Of a stretch of 64,000 nucleotides of DNA, positions 9,191 to 17,803 are shown piece after piece. Position numbers and translations under genes: made by a program. Source of the stretch: Firmicutes bacterium UBA2058 (lineage in GTDB: Bacteria; Bacillota; Clostridia; Tissierellales; Sedimentibacteraceae); contig DDAM01000009.1 of assembly GCA_002332905.1 (NCBI GenBank), positions 11,257 to 75,256 of the forward strand, read 5' to 3'. The number at the start of each line of letters is the position of its first letter. The stretch's first letter is position 1. The notes below the pieces were generated by a model. It saw nothing but the letters and a program-made list of their open reading frames with translations. It was not told the origin of the DNA and did no database searches.

Positions 9191-10081
9191 TTGTCAAAAA
9201 AAAGTGATATAACTGTTATCGGTGCAGACTTAAGACAGATATACATGATAAACAGACTTCACGAAAAAGGCTATACAGTTTATACTTATGGCATTAATAA
9301 TGATTTAATAACTAATAAAATAAGAAAAACAGCTTCATTAGACGAAGCTATATCAGAAAGTAATATACTTATTTGTCCTATCCCATTTACTAAGAACAAT
9401 AAAGATATTGCTTTTTTAGATTTGTACGAGGATAAAAATGTTAAACACTTTATGGAACATTTAAACTCAAATCATATTTTATTTGCTGGATTAATTCCAG
9501 ATTATTTATCTAGTTTTTGTAGTAGAAATAAAATTGACCAATATGATTTTATGAAAATGAATGATGTGGCTATACTTAATGCTATCGCAACCGCTGAAGG
9601 AACTATAGCTGAGGCTATTAAGAGAAGCTCCATTAATTTGCATGACAGCAATTGCCTTGTATTGGGATTTGGAAGATGTGCTCAAATATTAGCAAGCAAA
9701 TTAAAAGCATTTGATGTAAATGTTTGTATTGCAGCAAGAAATAAGGATGCATGTGCATTAGCTATAGCATATGGTTACTCCAGCATATTACTTGATAAAT
9801 TAGATTCTGAACTAAAGAGTTTTGACTTCGTATTTAATACAATTCCAGCAATTGTTTTAACAAAAGATAAGTTAGAGAAGCTATCACCGCATGTAACAAT
9901 TATAGATATAGCATCAGCACCGGGAGGAATTGATTATATTGCTAGTGAAAGTTTAAATTTAAATGCGTCTTTGTGCTTAGGTCTACCAGGTATATATTCA
10001 CCTAAAAGCTCAGGTGAAATTTTAGCTAATGTAATAGAAAATATTCTAATTGAAAGAAGTGGTGAATTTGAAACTAAATAA
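9191..10081 (+). CDS. dpaA: Dipicolinate synthase subunit A
   Basis: A 296-residue SpoVFA/DpaA protein. With DpaB it makes dipicolinic acid from the lysine-pathway intermediate dihydrodipicolinate in the mother cell during sporulation; the product gives spores heat resistance. The N-terminal motif DITVIGADLRQIYM and the nucleotide-binding VLGFGRCAQILASKLKAFD region (about residues 155-175) are typical. The start is a TTG behind GGGGGGAT. The gene overlaps dpaB. An imperfect hairpin (9111-9117 with 9156-9162) lies in the leader. Presence of dpaAB indicates a sporulating host; some clostridia lack this pair and use another route. Confidence 0.93.
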   Translation: MSKKSDITVIGADLRQIYMINRLHEKGYTVYTYGINNDLITNKIRKTASLDEAISESNILICPIPFTKNNKDIAFLDLYEDKNVKHFMEHLNSNHILFAGLIPDYLSSFCSRNKIDQYDFMKMNDVAILNAIATAEGTIAEAIKRSSINLHDSNCLVLGFGRCAQILASKLKAFDVNVCIAARNKDACALAIAYGYSSILLDKLDSELKSFDFVFNTIPAIVLTKDKLEKLSPHVTIIDIASAPGGIDYIASESLNLNASLCLGLPGIYSPKSSGEILANVIENILIERSGEFETK

Positions 10082-10655
10082 ATTAAATATAGGAGTTGCT
10101 TTTACTGGATCATTTTGCACATTTGATAAAATATTTATTGAATTAGAGAATTTAATTAAAGAAGGCTGTAATGTATATACAATTTTTTCATATACCTCTC
10201 AAAATATTGATTGTAGATTTGGAAAATCTGAAGAATTTATTTCAAGGGCAGAGAGCATCACTCTTACAAAGCCTATTTTAACATTGGAAGAAGCAGAACC
10301 ACTAGGGCCACAAAACATGCTAGATATATTAATAATTGCACCTTGTACAGGTAATACACTTGCTAAATTAGTTAACGGAATAACAGATACTCCAGCACTA
10401 ATGGCTGCAAAAGGTCATATAAGAAACAATAAACCCCTTGTAATATCCTTATCTACCAATGATGCACTTGGCTTTAATTTCAAAAACATAGGTACAATGT
10501 TAAATACTAAAAATGTATATTTTGTTCCTTTTGGTCAAGATAATTATTCAGGAAAACCAAATTCAATGGTAGCGCATACTAAATTAATTATACCTACCTT
10601 GGAACAGGCTTTAGATGGTAAGCAAATACAACCAGTAATTAAAAGTCCACATTAA
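10068..10655 (+). CDS. dpaB: Dipicolinate synthase subunit B
   Basis: A 195-residue SpoVFB/DpaB flavoprotein subunit that acts with DpaA to form dipicolinate. The N-terminal IGVAFTGSFCTF and the later IIAPCTGNTLAKLVNGITD match the flavoprotein (HFCD-like) fold of this family. I favour the TTG at 10068, giving MKLNKLNIGVAF, which resembles the usual start of the family; a GTG at 10062 is an alternative. It overlaps the end of dpaA by 14 bases, so the two are translationally coupled. A shared terminator separates it from the convergent thioredoxin gene. Confidence 0.92.
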   Translation: MKLNKLNIGVAFTGSFCTFDKIFIELENLIKEGCNVYTIFSYTSQNIDCRFGKSEEFISRAESITLTKPILTLEEAEPLGPQNMLDILIIAPCTGNTLAKLVNGITDTPALMAAKGHIRNNKPLVISLSTNDALGFNFKNIGTMLNTKNVYFVPFGQDNYSGKPNSMVAHTKLIIPTLEQALDGKQIQPVIKSPH

Positions 10656-10661
10656 AAAAGA

Positions 10662-10697
10662 AAGAGATTCTTTTAACTAAATAAAAGAATCTTTTTC
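10662..10697. terminator. Bidirectional terminator between dpaB and trxA
   Basis: An 11-bp perfect stem (10665-10675 with 10682-10692) is flanked by A and T runs on both sides. It lies between two convergent genes and can serve both directions. Confidence 0.85.
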
Positions 10698-10699
10698 TC

Positions 10700-11014
10700 T
10701 TACATTGCTAACATTTCTATAATTGATTTTTTAGATTTTACACCTATTGATTGCGCGACAACTTTTCCTTTGTTCATAACAATTAGTGTAGGTACACTTC
10801 TAATCTTGAATAATGAAGCAAGTTCATCTTCCTCATCAACATTTATTTTACATACTTTAGCAGAACTTGTCACTTCTTTACTAACTTCGTCAATTATTGG
10901 AGAAACTGCTTTACATGGGCCACACCAAGAAGCCCAAAAATCCAATAAAACTGGTACCTTAGAATTTAAAACTTCATCTTCAAAATTTTCTGTTGTAACT
11001 TTTACTGCAGACAT
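10700..11014 (-). CDS. trxA: Thioredoxin
   Basis: A 104-residue thioredoxin with the canonical WCGPC active site (C31, C34), cis-proline segment SVPTL and normal family length. It reduces protein disulfides in the cytoplasm. I place the start at the ATG ending at 11014, preceded by GGAGGT, rather than an in-frame upstream start inside the ribosome binding site. It lies 30 bp downstream of an unusual thioredoxin-reductase-like gene on the same strand, its probable electron donor. Confidence 0.95.
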   Translation of the reverse strand: MSAVKVTTENFEDEVLNSKVPVLLDFWASWCGPCKAVSPIIDEVSKEVTSSAKVCKINVDEEDELASLFKIRSVPTLIVMNKGKVVAQSIGVKSKKSIIEMLAM

Positions 11015-11044
11015 AATTACCTCCAAATTAATAATATTTTATTT

Positions 11045-11905
11045 TTAATTATTTTTTCTTATAAATTTTATAATTTCAGTTCCTGCTTTGGAACCTTCGT
11101 AGATAGCTTTTGAAATTTGAAGCATACCGCCAGTACAATCTCCAGCAGCAAAAAGACCTTCTATATTAGTTTGTAAATTTTTATCTACAATAATATTATC
11201 TTTTTCAATTTCAGCACCTATTTTTTTAGCAAGATCGCTGCTTGAAGCACTCCCGATGGCTATAAAAATTCCATCAAAATTCATTGCGCTACCATCATCA
11301 AAATTAATGTATTCTGCTGTGTCTCCACCTTCAATAGAAAGAATTTTTTTAAAGTTTACATTTATTTTAGATGGAATATTTGTGTTCAAATTATTTCCAT
11401 TGGTTAACAAGGTTAGCGATTTTACTAATGGCAATAACTCTTTAGCTTCGTGTAGTGCATAGTCACTATTTCCAACAACAGCGACGTCTTTCCCTCTATA
11501 GAAAAAACCATCACATACAGCACAGTAGCTAACTCCTCTTCCCTCAAATTCCTTTAATCCTTTTATTTTAGGTTTATTTTTAACAGTGCCAGTTGCAATA
11601 AGTACAGATTTAGAAGTAAAGCTTCTATTTTTGGTACTTACTATAAAATTTCCATCATAATTAAGGCCTGTAACTTCATCTTTTATATAAGTAGCACCAA
11701 GTCTTTTTGCTTGAAGCACCCCACTAGAAACTAATTTTTTTCCTGAAATGGGATTAACAAATCCATAATAGTTTTCTATTTTTTCAGCTTTGGCAAGCGA
11801 ACCTGTATCTTTACCTATAATTAAAGATTTAAGTCCAGCTCTTTGTATATAGATAGCTGCTGACACTCCGGCAGGACCATTACCAATAATTATAACATCT
11901 ACCAT
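11045..11905 (-). CDS. Thioredoxin-reductase-like flavoprotein, NADPH motifs missing
   Basis: A 286-residue flavoprotein of the thioredoxin reductase family. The FAD-binding GNGPAG (about 8-13) and C-terminal GLFAAGDCTGG are intact, and the redox pair is C128-x2-C131 in CAVCDG. The pyridine-nucleotide site looks altered. Where NADPH enzymes have a GxGxxA motif followed by HRRxxxR, this protein has VVGNSDYALHEA and then LTLLTNGNN, with no arginines. Similar losses characterise ferredoxin-dependent flavin thioredoxin reductases known from clostridia and cyanobacteria. The start is the ATG at 11905, behind AAAGGG. It forms an operon with thioredoxin. Electron donor identity is inferred. Confidence 0.88.
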   Translation of the reverse strand: MVDVIIIGNGPAGVSAAIYIQRAGLKSLIIGKDTGSLAKAEKIENYYGFVNPISGKKLVSSGVLQAKRLGATYIKDEVTGLNYDGNFIVSTKNRSFTSKSVLIATGTVKNKPKIKGLKEFEGRGVSYCAVCDGFFYRGKDVAVVGNSDYALHEAKELLPLVKSLTLLTNGNNLNTNIPSKINVNFKKILSIEGGDTAEYINFDDGSAMNFDGIFIAIGSASSSDLAKKIGAEIEKDNIIVDKNLQTNIEGLFAAGDCTGGMLQISKAIYEGSKAGTEIIKFIRKNN

Positions 11906-12124
11906 ATATCTAACCCTTTCTTTCAATTATTTATATATTATATTTATATAATAAATAATGTTTAATAATTTTTAAGTAACTTTATCACTAATTATTTTTT
12001 TAAGATTACTAGAAAATATTTTCAACAAAATTATTTAATTATATTTTAAATATTATTAAATAATTTTGAAATTATTATAAATAATATTATTAATATTAAA
12101 AATTTTATTTATATACAAAAATAT

Positions 12125-12163
12125 AATAAAAGCAGATAAAATTTTATTTTAACTGCTTTTATT
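12125..12163 (-). terminator. Terminator after the DUF1540 gene
   Basis: An 11-bp perfect stem (12125-12135 with 12153-12163) with A/T-rich flanks, 12 bases past the stop of the minus-strand gene. The AT-rich stretch 11906-12124 holds nothing else that I recognise. Confidence 0.7.
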
Positions 12164-12174
12164 AGTCATAAAAT

Positions 12175-12333
12175 TTATTTAACTTTAAATGATTGACAAT
12201 CTGTACATTCTACTACAGTTGGATTAGTTTCATGAGTTCCTACTTTTATCATATCTAGAGTACAGTATTCTTCTGAGTTATCATTAAATCTACATTGTTG
12301 TACACTACATTTTATACTTGAATTTTTTGGCAT
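12175..12333 (-). CDS. DUF1540 Cys-rich small protein
   Basis: A 52-residue protein on the minus strand behind AAAGGAGGTG. It has the DUF1540 pattern: IKCSVQQCRFN at the start, a central YCTLDMIKVG and a C-terminal VECTDCQSF, giving five cysteines plus polar residues suited to metal binding. DUF1540 proteins are common in spore-forming Firmicutes, often near sporulation genes, and have no settled function. The neighbouring pdaA and dpaAB genes fit that pattern. Confidence 0.85.
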   Translation of the reverse strand: MPKNSSIKCSVQQCRFNDNSEEYCTLDMIKVGTHETNPTVVECTDCQSFKVK

Positions 12334-12473
12334 TTGTGCACCTCCTTTTATTACAATAAGATTATTATTTGTACTTATATAGTTAATATACAGGTATTAT
12401 TTTGTACAATTTCAAAACTTTTTTAATCATATTTAGTACATGTGTATATATAATTGTATTGGGGGGGATTTAT

Positions 12474-13271
12474 TTGATAATTTCAATAAAGAAAAAAACA
12501 TTTATTATACTTTCTATTTGCATCTCATTTATAATATTTGGAGCAATTGTTATTAATAATGCCAGTTTTAGAGTAAATGAAACTTTTTCAGAAATTACTA
12601 ATTGGGGATTAAGCTTTCAAACAGAAGGTAAAGTTCCACAAGGTAATGTTTCTTCAGAATTTTTAAAAAAATATAATTCATATTATGTATCTGATACTGG
12701 GGAAAAGGTAATACACTTAACCTTCGATGCTGGTTTTGAGAATGGATATACATCAAACATATTAGATGTATTAAAAAAACATGATGTTAAAGTTACCTTC
12801 TTTTTAGTAGGAAATTATTTAGAAACAGAGCCTGAATTGGTAAAAAGAATGATAGCAGAAGGTCATATCGTGGGTAATCATACTTATACACATCCTGATA
12901 TGTCAAAAATAGCTGAAATGGAAGACTTCAAAAACGAACTGGTTAAATTTGAGGAAAAATTTAAAGAAGTAACTGGTAAAGAATTAGTAAGATTTTATAG
13001 ACCGCCTCAAGGTAAGTTTAATGAAAGTAATTTAAAGCACGCACATGAGCTTGGATATAAAACATTTTTTTGGAGCTTAGCATATGTTGATTGGTATGTT
13101 AATGACCAACCAACAAAGGAGCAGGCTTTTAGTAAGCTAATACCAAGAATTCACTCAGGTGCAATAGTATTATTACATAGTACATCAAAAACCAATTCTG
13201 AGATACTAGATGAACTTTTGACTGAGTGGAAAAAAATGGGATATACATTTAAAAATTTAGATGCGTTATAA
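12474..13271 (+). CDS. pdaA: PdaA-type delta-lactam-biosynthetic deacetylase
   Basis: A 265-residue polysaccharide deacetylase of the PdaA group, which removes acetyl groups from N-acetylmuramic acid so that muramic delta-lactam can form in spore cortex peptidoglycan. One N-terminal membrane anchor (about residues 8-30) precedes the catalytic domain. Motif 1 is TFDAGFENGYT, with D85 where most relatives have TFDDG, a known PdaA variation. The metal-binding motif is HTYTHPD (H136, H140), followed by RPPQGKFN and the terminal LLHSTS histidine. I choose the TTG at 12474 behind GGGGGGGAT; a longer reading lacks a good site. Loss of pdaA in Bacillus blocks germination; the same role is inferred. 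Confidence 0.88.
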   Translation: MIISIKKKTFIILSICISFIIFGAIVINNASFRVNETFSEITNWGLSFQTEGKVPQGNVSSEFLKKYNSYYVSDTGEKVIHLTFDAGFENGYTSNILDVLKKHDVKVTFFLVGNYLETEPELVKRMIAEGHIVGNHTYTHPDMSKIAEMEDFKNELVKFEEKFKEVTGKELVRFYRPPQGKFNESNLKHAHELGYKTFFWSLAYVDWYVNDQPTKEQAFSKLIPRIHSGAIVLLHSTSKTNSEILDELLTEWKKMGYTFKNLDAL

Positions 13272-13308
13272 AAATAACACAGATGCCAGCATCTGTGTTA
13301 TTTTTATA
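13270..13308. terminator. Bidirectional terminator between pdaA and yitT-like gene
   Basis: A long near-perfect inverted repeat (13270-13286 with 13289-13305) with A and T runs at its ends lies between convergent genes. Confidence 0.85.
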
Positions 13309-13314
13309 ATTTTT

Positions 13315-14160
13315 TTAAAATTCTTGAAAACCTATACCAAAAACATCCTGAACATTTCTTACCAGAACAAATATATTTGGATCTATTTCTTTAAGCTGTT
13401 TTTTTAGAGTAAAATACTCATTTTTTGCTAATACTGTAACTATAATGTCCTTATTTTCATTGGTATAGCCACCTTGTGCTTTATAAATTGTTACACCTCT
13501 ATGTATTTTACTAAATATAAATTCTTTTATTTCCTCAGGTTTTTCAGAAACAATAACAGTTTCTTTTTTTATGTTAAATCCATCTATAAAATAATTTACA
13601 GATATACCTTTTAGAAACCATCCAAGAGCCCCTAAAATACCAAGCTCAAGACCAAAAGTTATAATTGCTAAGCAAACAACGATAGCATCAGCAACGAGTA
13701 ACCCTGTTCCAAAGTTTAAGTTAAAATACTTATTAAAAATTTTAGCTAAAATATCAGTTCCGCCGGTTGAAGCGTTTTGATTAAATACTATAGCTAAACC
13801 AATTGCAAATAACACAATACCAACAATTAAATTTAATAATATTTCACTTGTTATAGGTTGAGAAATAGGGAAGAAATTTTCCATAACATACATATATACA
13901 GACAACATTATTATAGAAAAAATAGTTTTGCCTCCAAACTCACGCCCTATAAATATAAATCCTAACAATAATAAAACAATGTTTGTTATTAATGTAACAT
14001 ATGAAATTGGAAGTGATATATAGCTAGTCATAACTATAGAAAAGCCAGTAACCCCTCCAATTGCTAGATTCTGAGGTACTAAAAAATAAAAAATTCCAAA
14101 AGCTGCTACTAAAGTGCCAAACGCTGTAAAAAAATATTCTAAAAATGTCTTTTTATTCAT
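13315..14160 (-). CDS. YitT family membrane protein (copy 1)
   Basis: A 281-residue YitT/DUF2179 family membrane protein. Five to six hydrophobic segments fill residues 10-190, with the conserved NQNASTGGTDILAKIFNKYF motif near residue 127 and GALGWFLKG near 178. A soluble C-terminal DUF2179 domain (GVTIYKAQGGYT) follows. Function is unknown for the family. It is followed upstream on the same strand by a close paralogue, about 70 percent identical by eye, so a tandem duplication is clear. The gap of 164 bp between them carries no gene. Confidence 0.88.
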   Translation of the reverse strand: MNKKTFLEYFFTAFGTLVAAFGIFYFLVPQNLAIGGVTGFSIVMTSYISLPISYVTLITNIVLLLLGFIFIGREFGGKTIFSIIMLSVYMYVMENFFPISQPITSEILLNLIVGIVLFAIGLAIVFNQNASTGGTDILAKIFNKYFNLNFGTGLLVADAIVVCLAIITFGLELGILGALGWFLKGISVNYFIDGFNIKKETVIVSEKPEEIKEFIFSKIHRGVTIYKAQGGYTNENKDIIVTVLAKNEYFTLKKQLKEIDPNIFVLVRNVQDVFGIGFQEF

Positions 14161-14324
14161 CGCTTGTTTAAATCCTCCTGTCTTATAATCTAATGTAAAT
14201 AATAGACTATTTATAAGTATAAATCAAGCGATTTTAAAAGTTCTTATTTTACTAAATATAATTATATTTTAAATAAATATATTAAGTGATTTGTTAAAAA
14301 ACTAACAAATAAAAAATTAGCTAT

Positions 14325-15164
14325 TTAAAACCCACGACCAAGAACTTCATGCACACTTCTAACTAATACAAATACATCAGGATCAAGTTCTTTTAGCTTC
14401 TTTTTTAAAACAAAATATTCATTTTTAGCTAGAACCGTTACTACTATGTCGGTAGGTTCATTAGTATACCCACCTTCAGCTTTATATATAGTTACACCTC
14501 TATCAAGCTTAGCAAATATATAATTTTTAATCTCTTTTGAATTTTTTGAAATTATTACAACTTCTCTTTTTATATTTAATCCATCAATAAAATAATTTAC
14601 TACTATACCATTTAAAAACCAACCCAATGCACCAAGTATACCTGTGCTAAAGCCAAATGTTAATATCGATGAGCATACAACAACAACATCAGCTGCTAAA
14701 AGCCCGGTTCCAATTTCCAGATTAAAATATTTATTAAATATTTTTGCTAGTATATCTGTTCCGCCTGTTGAAGCATTTTGGTTAAACACAATTAATAAAC
14801 CCATAGCTGCAATTACAATACCACATATTAGGTTTACAAGCACCTCATCAGTTACTGGACCACTTAAAGGAAAGAAAATCTCCATTATTTTCATATAAGC
14901 TGAAAATAAAATTACAGAAAAAATAGTTTTTCCACCAAATTCTTTTCCAATAAATATAAATCCAACAACTAATAAAATAGTATTAATAATCAATGATACT
15001 AAAGATATAGGCAAAGGTACATAATGTGTTACTACTATAGAAAGACCTGATACCCCTCCAGATGCTAAATTTTGTGGAACCATAAAAAAGTATATGCCAA
15101 TAACCACAATAAGAGTTCCTAGGGCTGTAAATAAATATTCTTTAATTATTTTTTTATTTGTCAT
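14325..15164 (-). CDS. YitT family membrane protein (copy 2)
   Basis: A 279-residue paralogue of the next gene downstream on this strand, with the same NQNASTGGTDILAKIFNKYF motif, GALGWFLNG and the C-terminal DUF2179 domain ending GVTIYKAEGGYTNEP. The start is the ATG at 15164 behind GGAGGAAAAA; an in-frame ATG 12 bases earlier lies inside the ribosome binding site. The two copies may work as a heteromer or reflect dosage. The family has no proven function. Confidence 0.88.
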   Translation of the reverse strand: MTNKKIIKEYLFTALGTLIVVIGIYFFMVPQNLASGGVSGLSIVVTHYVPLPISLVSLIINTILLVVGFIFIGKEFGGKTIFSVILFSAYMKIMEIFFPLSGPVTDEVLVNLICGIVIAAMGLLIVFNQNASTGGTDILAKIFNKYFNLEIGTGLLAADVVVVCSSILTFGFSTGILGALGWFLNGIVVNYFIDGLNIKREVVIISKNSKEIKNYIFAKLDRGVTIYKAEGGYTNEPTDIVVTVLAKNEYFVLKKKLKELDPDVFVLVRSVHEVLGRGF

Positions 15165-15402
15165 TTTTTCCTCCATTAATTATTTGCAAAAAATTGTAAT
15201 TTAAGTTTCCATTACTATTATTCTAATGTAAATATTATAATATCAATTAATATAAAATCAACAATAAGTTTAAAGTATTCTTTCCTTTTTAATAAAATAT
15301 TATTTAGTTGCTTATTTTACCTTAAAATGCTATTCTAGTTAGGGTATTCAAGACAAAAATATCTTTAATATATATTATTAGCTTTAATAGATGGAGGTTT
15401 TG

Positions 15403-16497
15403 ATGGAAAACAAGTTAAATGGCTCGGTTCAGGACAAGTCTGAACGACTAATTTATTTAGATATGATGCGAATATTTGCTACATTTACTGTAATTATACT
15501 GCATGCTTCAGCACAAAACTGGTTAACGGTAGCACCAAACACCTATGATTGGCAAATATTCAATATTTACAATAGTGCAGTACGATTTAATGTTCCTTTG
15601 TTCGTTATGATAAGTGGAGCATTGTTTTTAGATAGTTCTTATAAAACAACCATTAAAAAATTATATGTAAAAAATATACTAAGGTTATTAACTGCATACA
15701 TATTATGGTCGTTTATATATGCTGTGTTGACATATTGTTATTCTGGATTTAGCTATAGTAGCGTTGATTTGATAAAATATTTAACAAAAACAACAGTAAA
15801 GAGCCATTATCACCTTTGGTTTGTTCCAATGATAATTGGAGTTTATATGATGGTTCCAATACTAAAGCCAATGACTGAGCATAAGGATTCTAAAAAAATA
15901 TGTGAATATTTTTTAATTTTATTTTTTATCATCGGGATTTTAAAGCCTAGTATTTTTGAATTCAATTTTCCGTATAAATCACAATTTTCTTATATAGCTA
16001 ATGTTATAAGTGTATCAACAGTTTCTGGTTGGTTAGGATACTTTGTTTTAGGCTATTATTTGAGAAAGTATACATTAAATACAATATATAAAAATATTTT
16101 TTATATGTTAGGTATAATAGGATATTTATTTAGTGCAATAGTTAATAGTTATATTTCTGCCAAAACAGGAACTGCTGGAACATTTTATTATTTTTCTTTT
16201 TCACTTAGTAGCTTTTTTATAACTGCTGCTTGGTTTATTTTTTTTAAATATGAAGTTTCAAAAATTAAATTTAGTGAGAAATCTATAAAAATCATAAATA
16301 GAATGTCAAAAAATATGTTTGGGCTATATCTAATACATGCGTTAGTTTTGAAACTAGTTTCTGATATAGGGTTAACCACATTATCATTTAATCCATTGCT
16401 TTCGATACCTGTTATATCATTAGTGACATTTATAATTGGGTATGTATTAGTAGTATTGATTTCAAAGATTCCGTTCATAAATAAATATTTAATTTAA
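15403..16497 (+). CDS. Acyltransferase 3 family membrane protein
   Basis: A 364-residue integral membrane acyltransferase (Acyl_transf_3, OafA/YrhL-like) with about ten hydrophobic segments. The catalytic histidine lies in LDMMRIFATFTVIILHASA near residue 38, and RFNVPLFVMISGALF is the second family motif. Members transfer acetyl or similar groups to cell-surface sugars. The start is the second of two in-frame ATGs; the first is part of the GGAGG site. It stands alone with its own terminator, and the acceptor is unknown. Confidence 0.87.
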   Translation: MENKLNGSVQDKSERLIYLDMMRIFATFTVIILHASAQNWLTVAPNTYDWQIFNIYNSAVRFNVPLFVMISGALFLDSSYKTTIKKLYVKNILRLLTAYILWSFIYAVLTYCYSGFSYSSVDLIKYLTKTTVKSHYHLWFVPMIIGVYMMVPILKPMTEHKDSKKICEYFLILFFIIGILKPSIFEFNFPYKSQFSYIANVISVSTVSGWLGYFVLGYYLRKYTLNTIYKNIFYMLGIIGYLFSAIVNSYISAKTGTAGTFYYFSFSLSSFFITAAWFIFFKYEVSKIKFSEKSIKIINRMSKNMFGLYLIHALVLKLVSDIGLTTLSFNPLLSIPVISLVTFIIGYVLVVLISKIPFINKYLI

Positions 16498-16515
16498 ATA
16501 TACAATTTAAAATAA

Positions 16516-16552
16516 AAAAAGCTTGATATTATTCAAATATATCAAGCTTTTT
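16516..16552. terminator. Bidirectional terminator overlapping the DUF421 stop
   Basis: A 14-bp perfect stem (16516-16529 with 16539-16552) with poly-A and poly-T flanks. The minus-strand DUF421 gene ends inside this hairpin, so the same bases act as coding sequence and terminator. Confidence 0.85.
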
Positions 16553-17254
16553 CTTGTTATGAGTTTTTTTATATACAGTTAATGTATTATTATCACATGT
16601 GGCTAAAATTATATCTTTTATATTATTATATTTTTGGATTTTCAATTCATTTTTTAACCAGTTTTCATCTTTGCCACATGAATGTAAGTTATTGTACATA
16701 ATATTGCCATCAATTATGACATTAGCTACTAAGTTTTCTTGCTCAACATTTAAATTCATGTCATAAGGAGTAACGGGCTTTTTATCACTATATGGTAAGA
16801 AACTTACTCGTCCAGTTGTTTCAAAAATAGCATACTTTATATCACATAAATTAAAATATCCATTATAACGACTTTCTGACAAGAGTTCATTTATGTCGTA
16901 TCTAGTGCTTATTAAATTTTCTTCTATTATTTTGCCGTTGTATATCAATACTGTTGGGGTACCAATAAAAAACCTTCTTAATTTAACTGATTTGATAGTT
17001 GATACAGCAATTGCTATATCACATAAACCATAGGTAGCTATAGCAATAATTGTTTCATAATAATGTAGGCTATCATCAAACGCCATCTGTGCTGCAATTG
17101 AACCTATTGTTATACCTACAATATAATCAAAAAAGCTAAGCTGAGAAATTTGTTTTTTTCCCATTAATTTTGAAATTATAAACAAAACAGCAACAGAACT
17201 AATAGATCGCAAAAATATGTCAAGTCCATCAATTAGTAATGCTTTAATATCCAT
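16529..17254 (-). CDS. DUF421 (YetF/YrbG family) membrane protein
   Basis: A 241-residue protein with about three N-terminal membrane segments (residues 15-80) holding the conserved LRSISSVAVLFIISKLMGKK and SFFDYIVGITIGSIAA motifs. A cytoplasmic DUF421 domain follows, with VLIYNGKIIEENL and the DINELLSESRYNGYFNLCDI stretch. Bacillus members include YetF and the spore-related YkjA/YrbG proteins; exact function is unknown. A 21-bp tandem repeat lies just upstream of its start. Confidence 0.87.
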   Translation of the reverse strand: MDIKALLIDGLDIFLRSISSVAVLFIISKLMGKKQISQLSFFDYIVGITIGSIAAQMAFDDSLHYYETIIAIATYGLCDIAIAVSTIKSVKLRRFFIGTPTVLIYNGKIIEENLISTRYDINELLSESRYNGYFNLCDIKYAIFETTGRVSFLPYSDKKPVTPYDMNLNVEQENLVANVIIDGNIMYNNLHSCGKDENWLKNELKIQKYNNIKDIILATCDNNTLTVYKKTHNKKKLDIFE

Positions 17255-17277
17255 TTTAAACCTCTTAATAAGATATA

Positions 17278-17350
17278 ATTAATAATATTAAAAATATTGT
17301 TAATAATACTGAAAATATTGTTAATAATATTAAAAATATTGTTAATAATC
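17278..17350. repeat. 21-bp tandem repeat, 3.5 copies
   Basis: Units at 17278-17298, 17299-17319 and 17320-17340, with a partial fourth at 17341-17350, share GTTAATAAT-x6-AAATATT. The array lies 24 bases upstream of the DUF421 start, in its promoter region. Confidence 0.85.
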
Positions 17351-17424
17351 TAACCAAAAAAATAATATATATACATATGCTACAATGACAACAATTTTTT
17401 AAAATAACTTTTCAAAAATAATAG

Positions 17425-17485
17425 TTTTCGTAGAATTATTACTAATAATTTTCATAGAAAAATATTAGTAATTATTCTACGAAAA
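17425..17485. repeat. 23-bp imperfect inverted repeat
   Basis: Arms 17425-17447 and 17463-17485 match with two mismatches around a 15-base loop and form a long AT-rich hairpin between divergent genes. There is no T tract. It could be a small mobile-repeat remnant or a regulatory structure. Confidence 0.7.
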
Positions 17486-17554
17486 TTATTGACAAAAATA
17501 TTTACCTAATATACAATAGCAACATATTAATAATTACGATGATAAGGACTACTA

Positions 17555-17757
17555 AATATATAAGGATTTTAGAGAGAAAGCAGTTGGTGAAAAGCTTTTA
17601 TCCCAATGTATATTGAACCTACCTTGGAGTATTTGGGAGAAACCCAAACGGCACAAACCGTTATTTGTTCGAGAGACTGTATGTTTTACATACAGTAATC
17701 AGAGTGGTACCGCGGAAATCCGTCTCTATATTTATAGAGACGGTTTATTATTTTTTG
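17555..17757 (+). promoter_or_regulatory. T-box leader (proline) of proS
   Basis: The leader carries the hallmark T-box sequence AGTGGTACCGCGG (17702-17714), which pairs with the uncharged tRNA acceptor end. A terminator follows: an 11-bp stem 17720-17730 with 17733-17743, then a T-rich tail. In the first stem region GAACCT (17615-17620) presents CCT, a proline codon, as the likely specifier. Uncharged tRNA-Pro would stabilise the antiterminator and switch on prolyl-tRNA synthetase. The T-box call is certain in type; the exact specifier position is inferred. Confidence 0.93.
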
Positions 17758-17803
17758 AAAGGATGATAGCGTGAAAAAAGACATTCACGCTATGGAGGTT
17801 ATT

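Noticed and set aside
10770..11048. Plus-strand open frame across the thioredoxin gene
   Set aside because: It is the reverse shadow of trxA, which has the WCGPC site, normal length and a good ribosome binding site.
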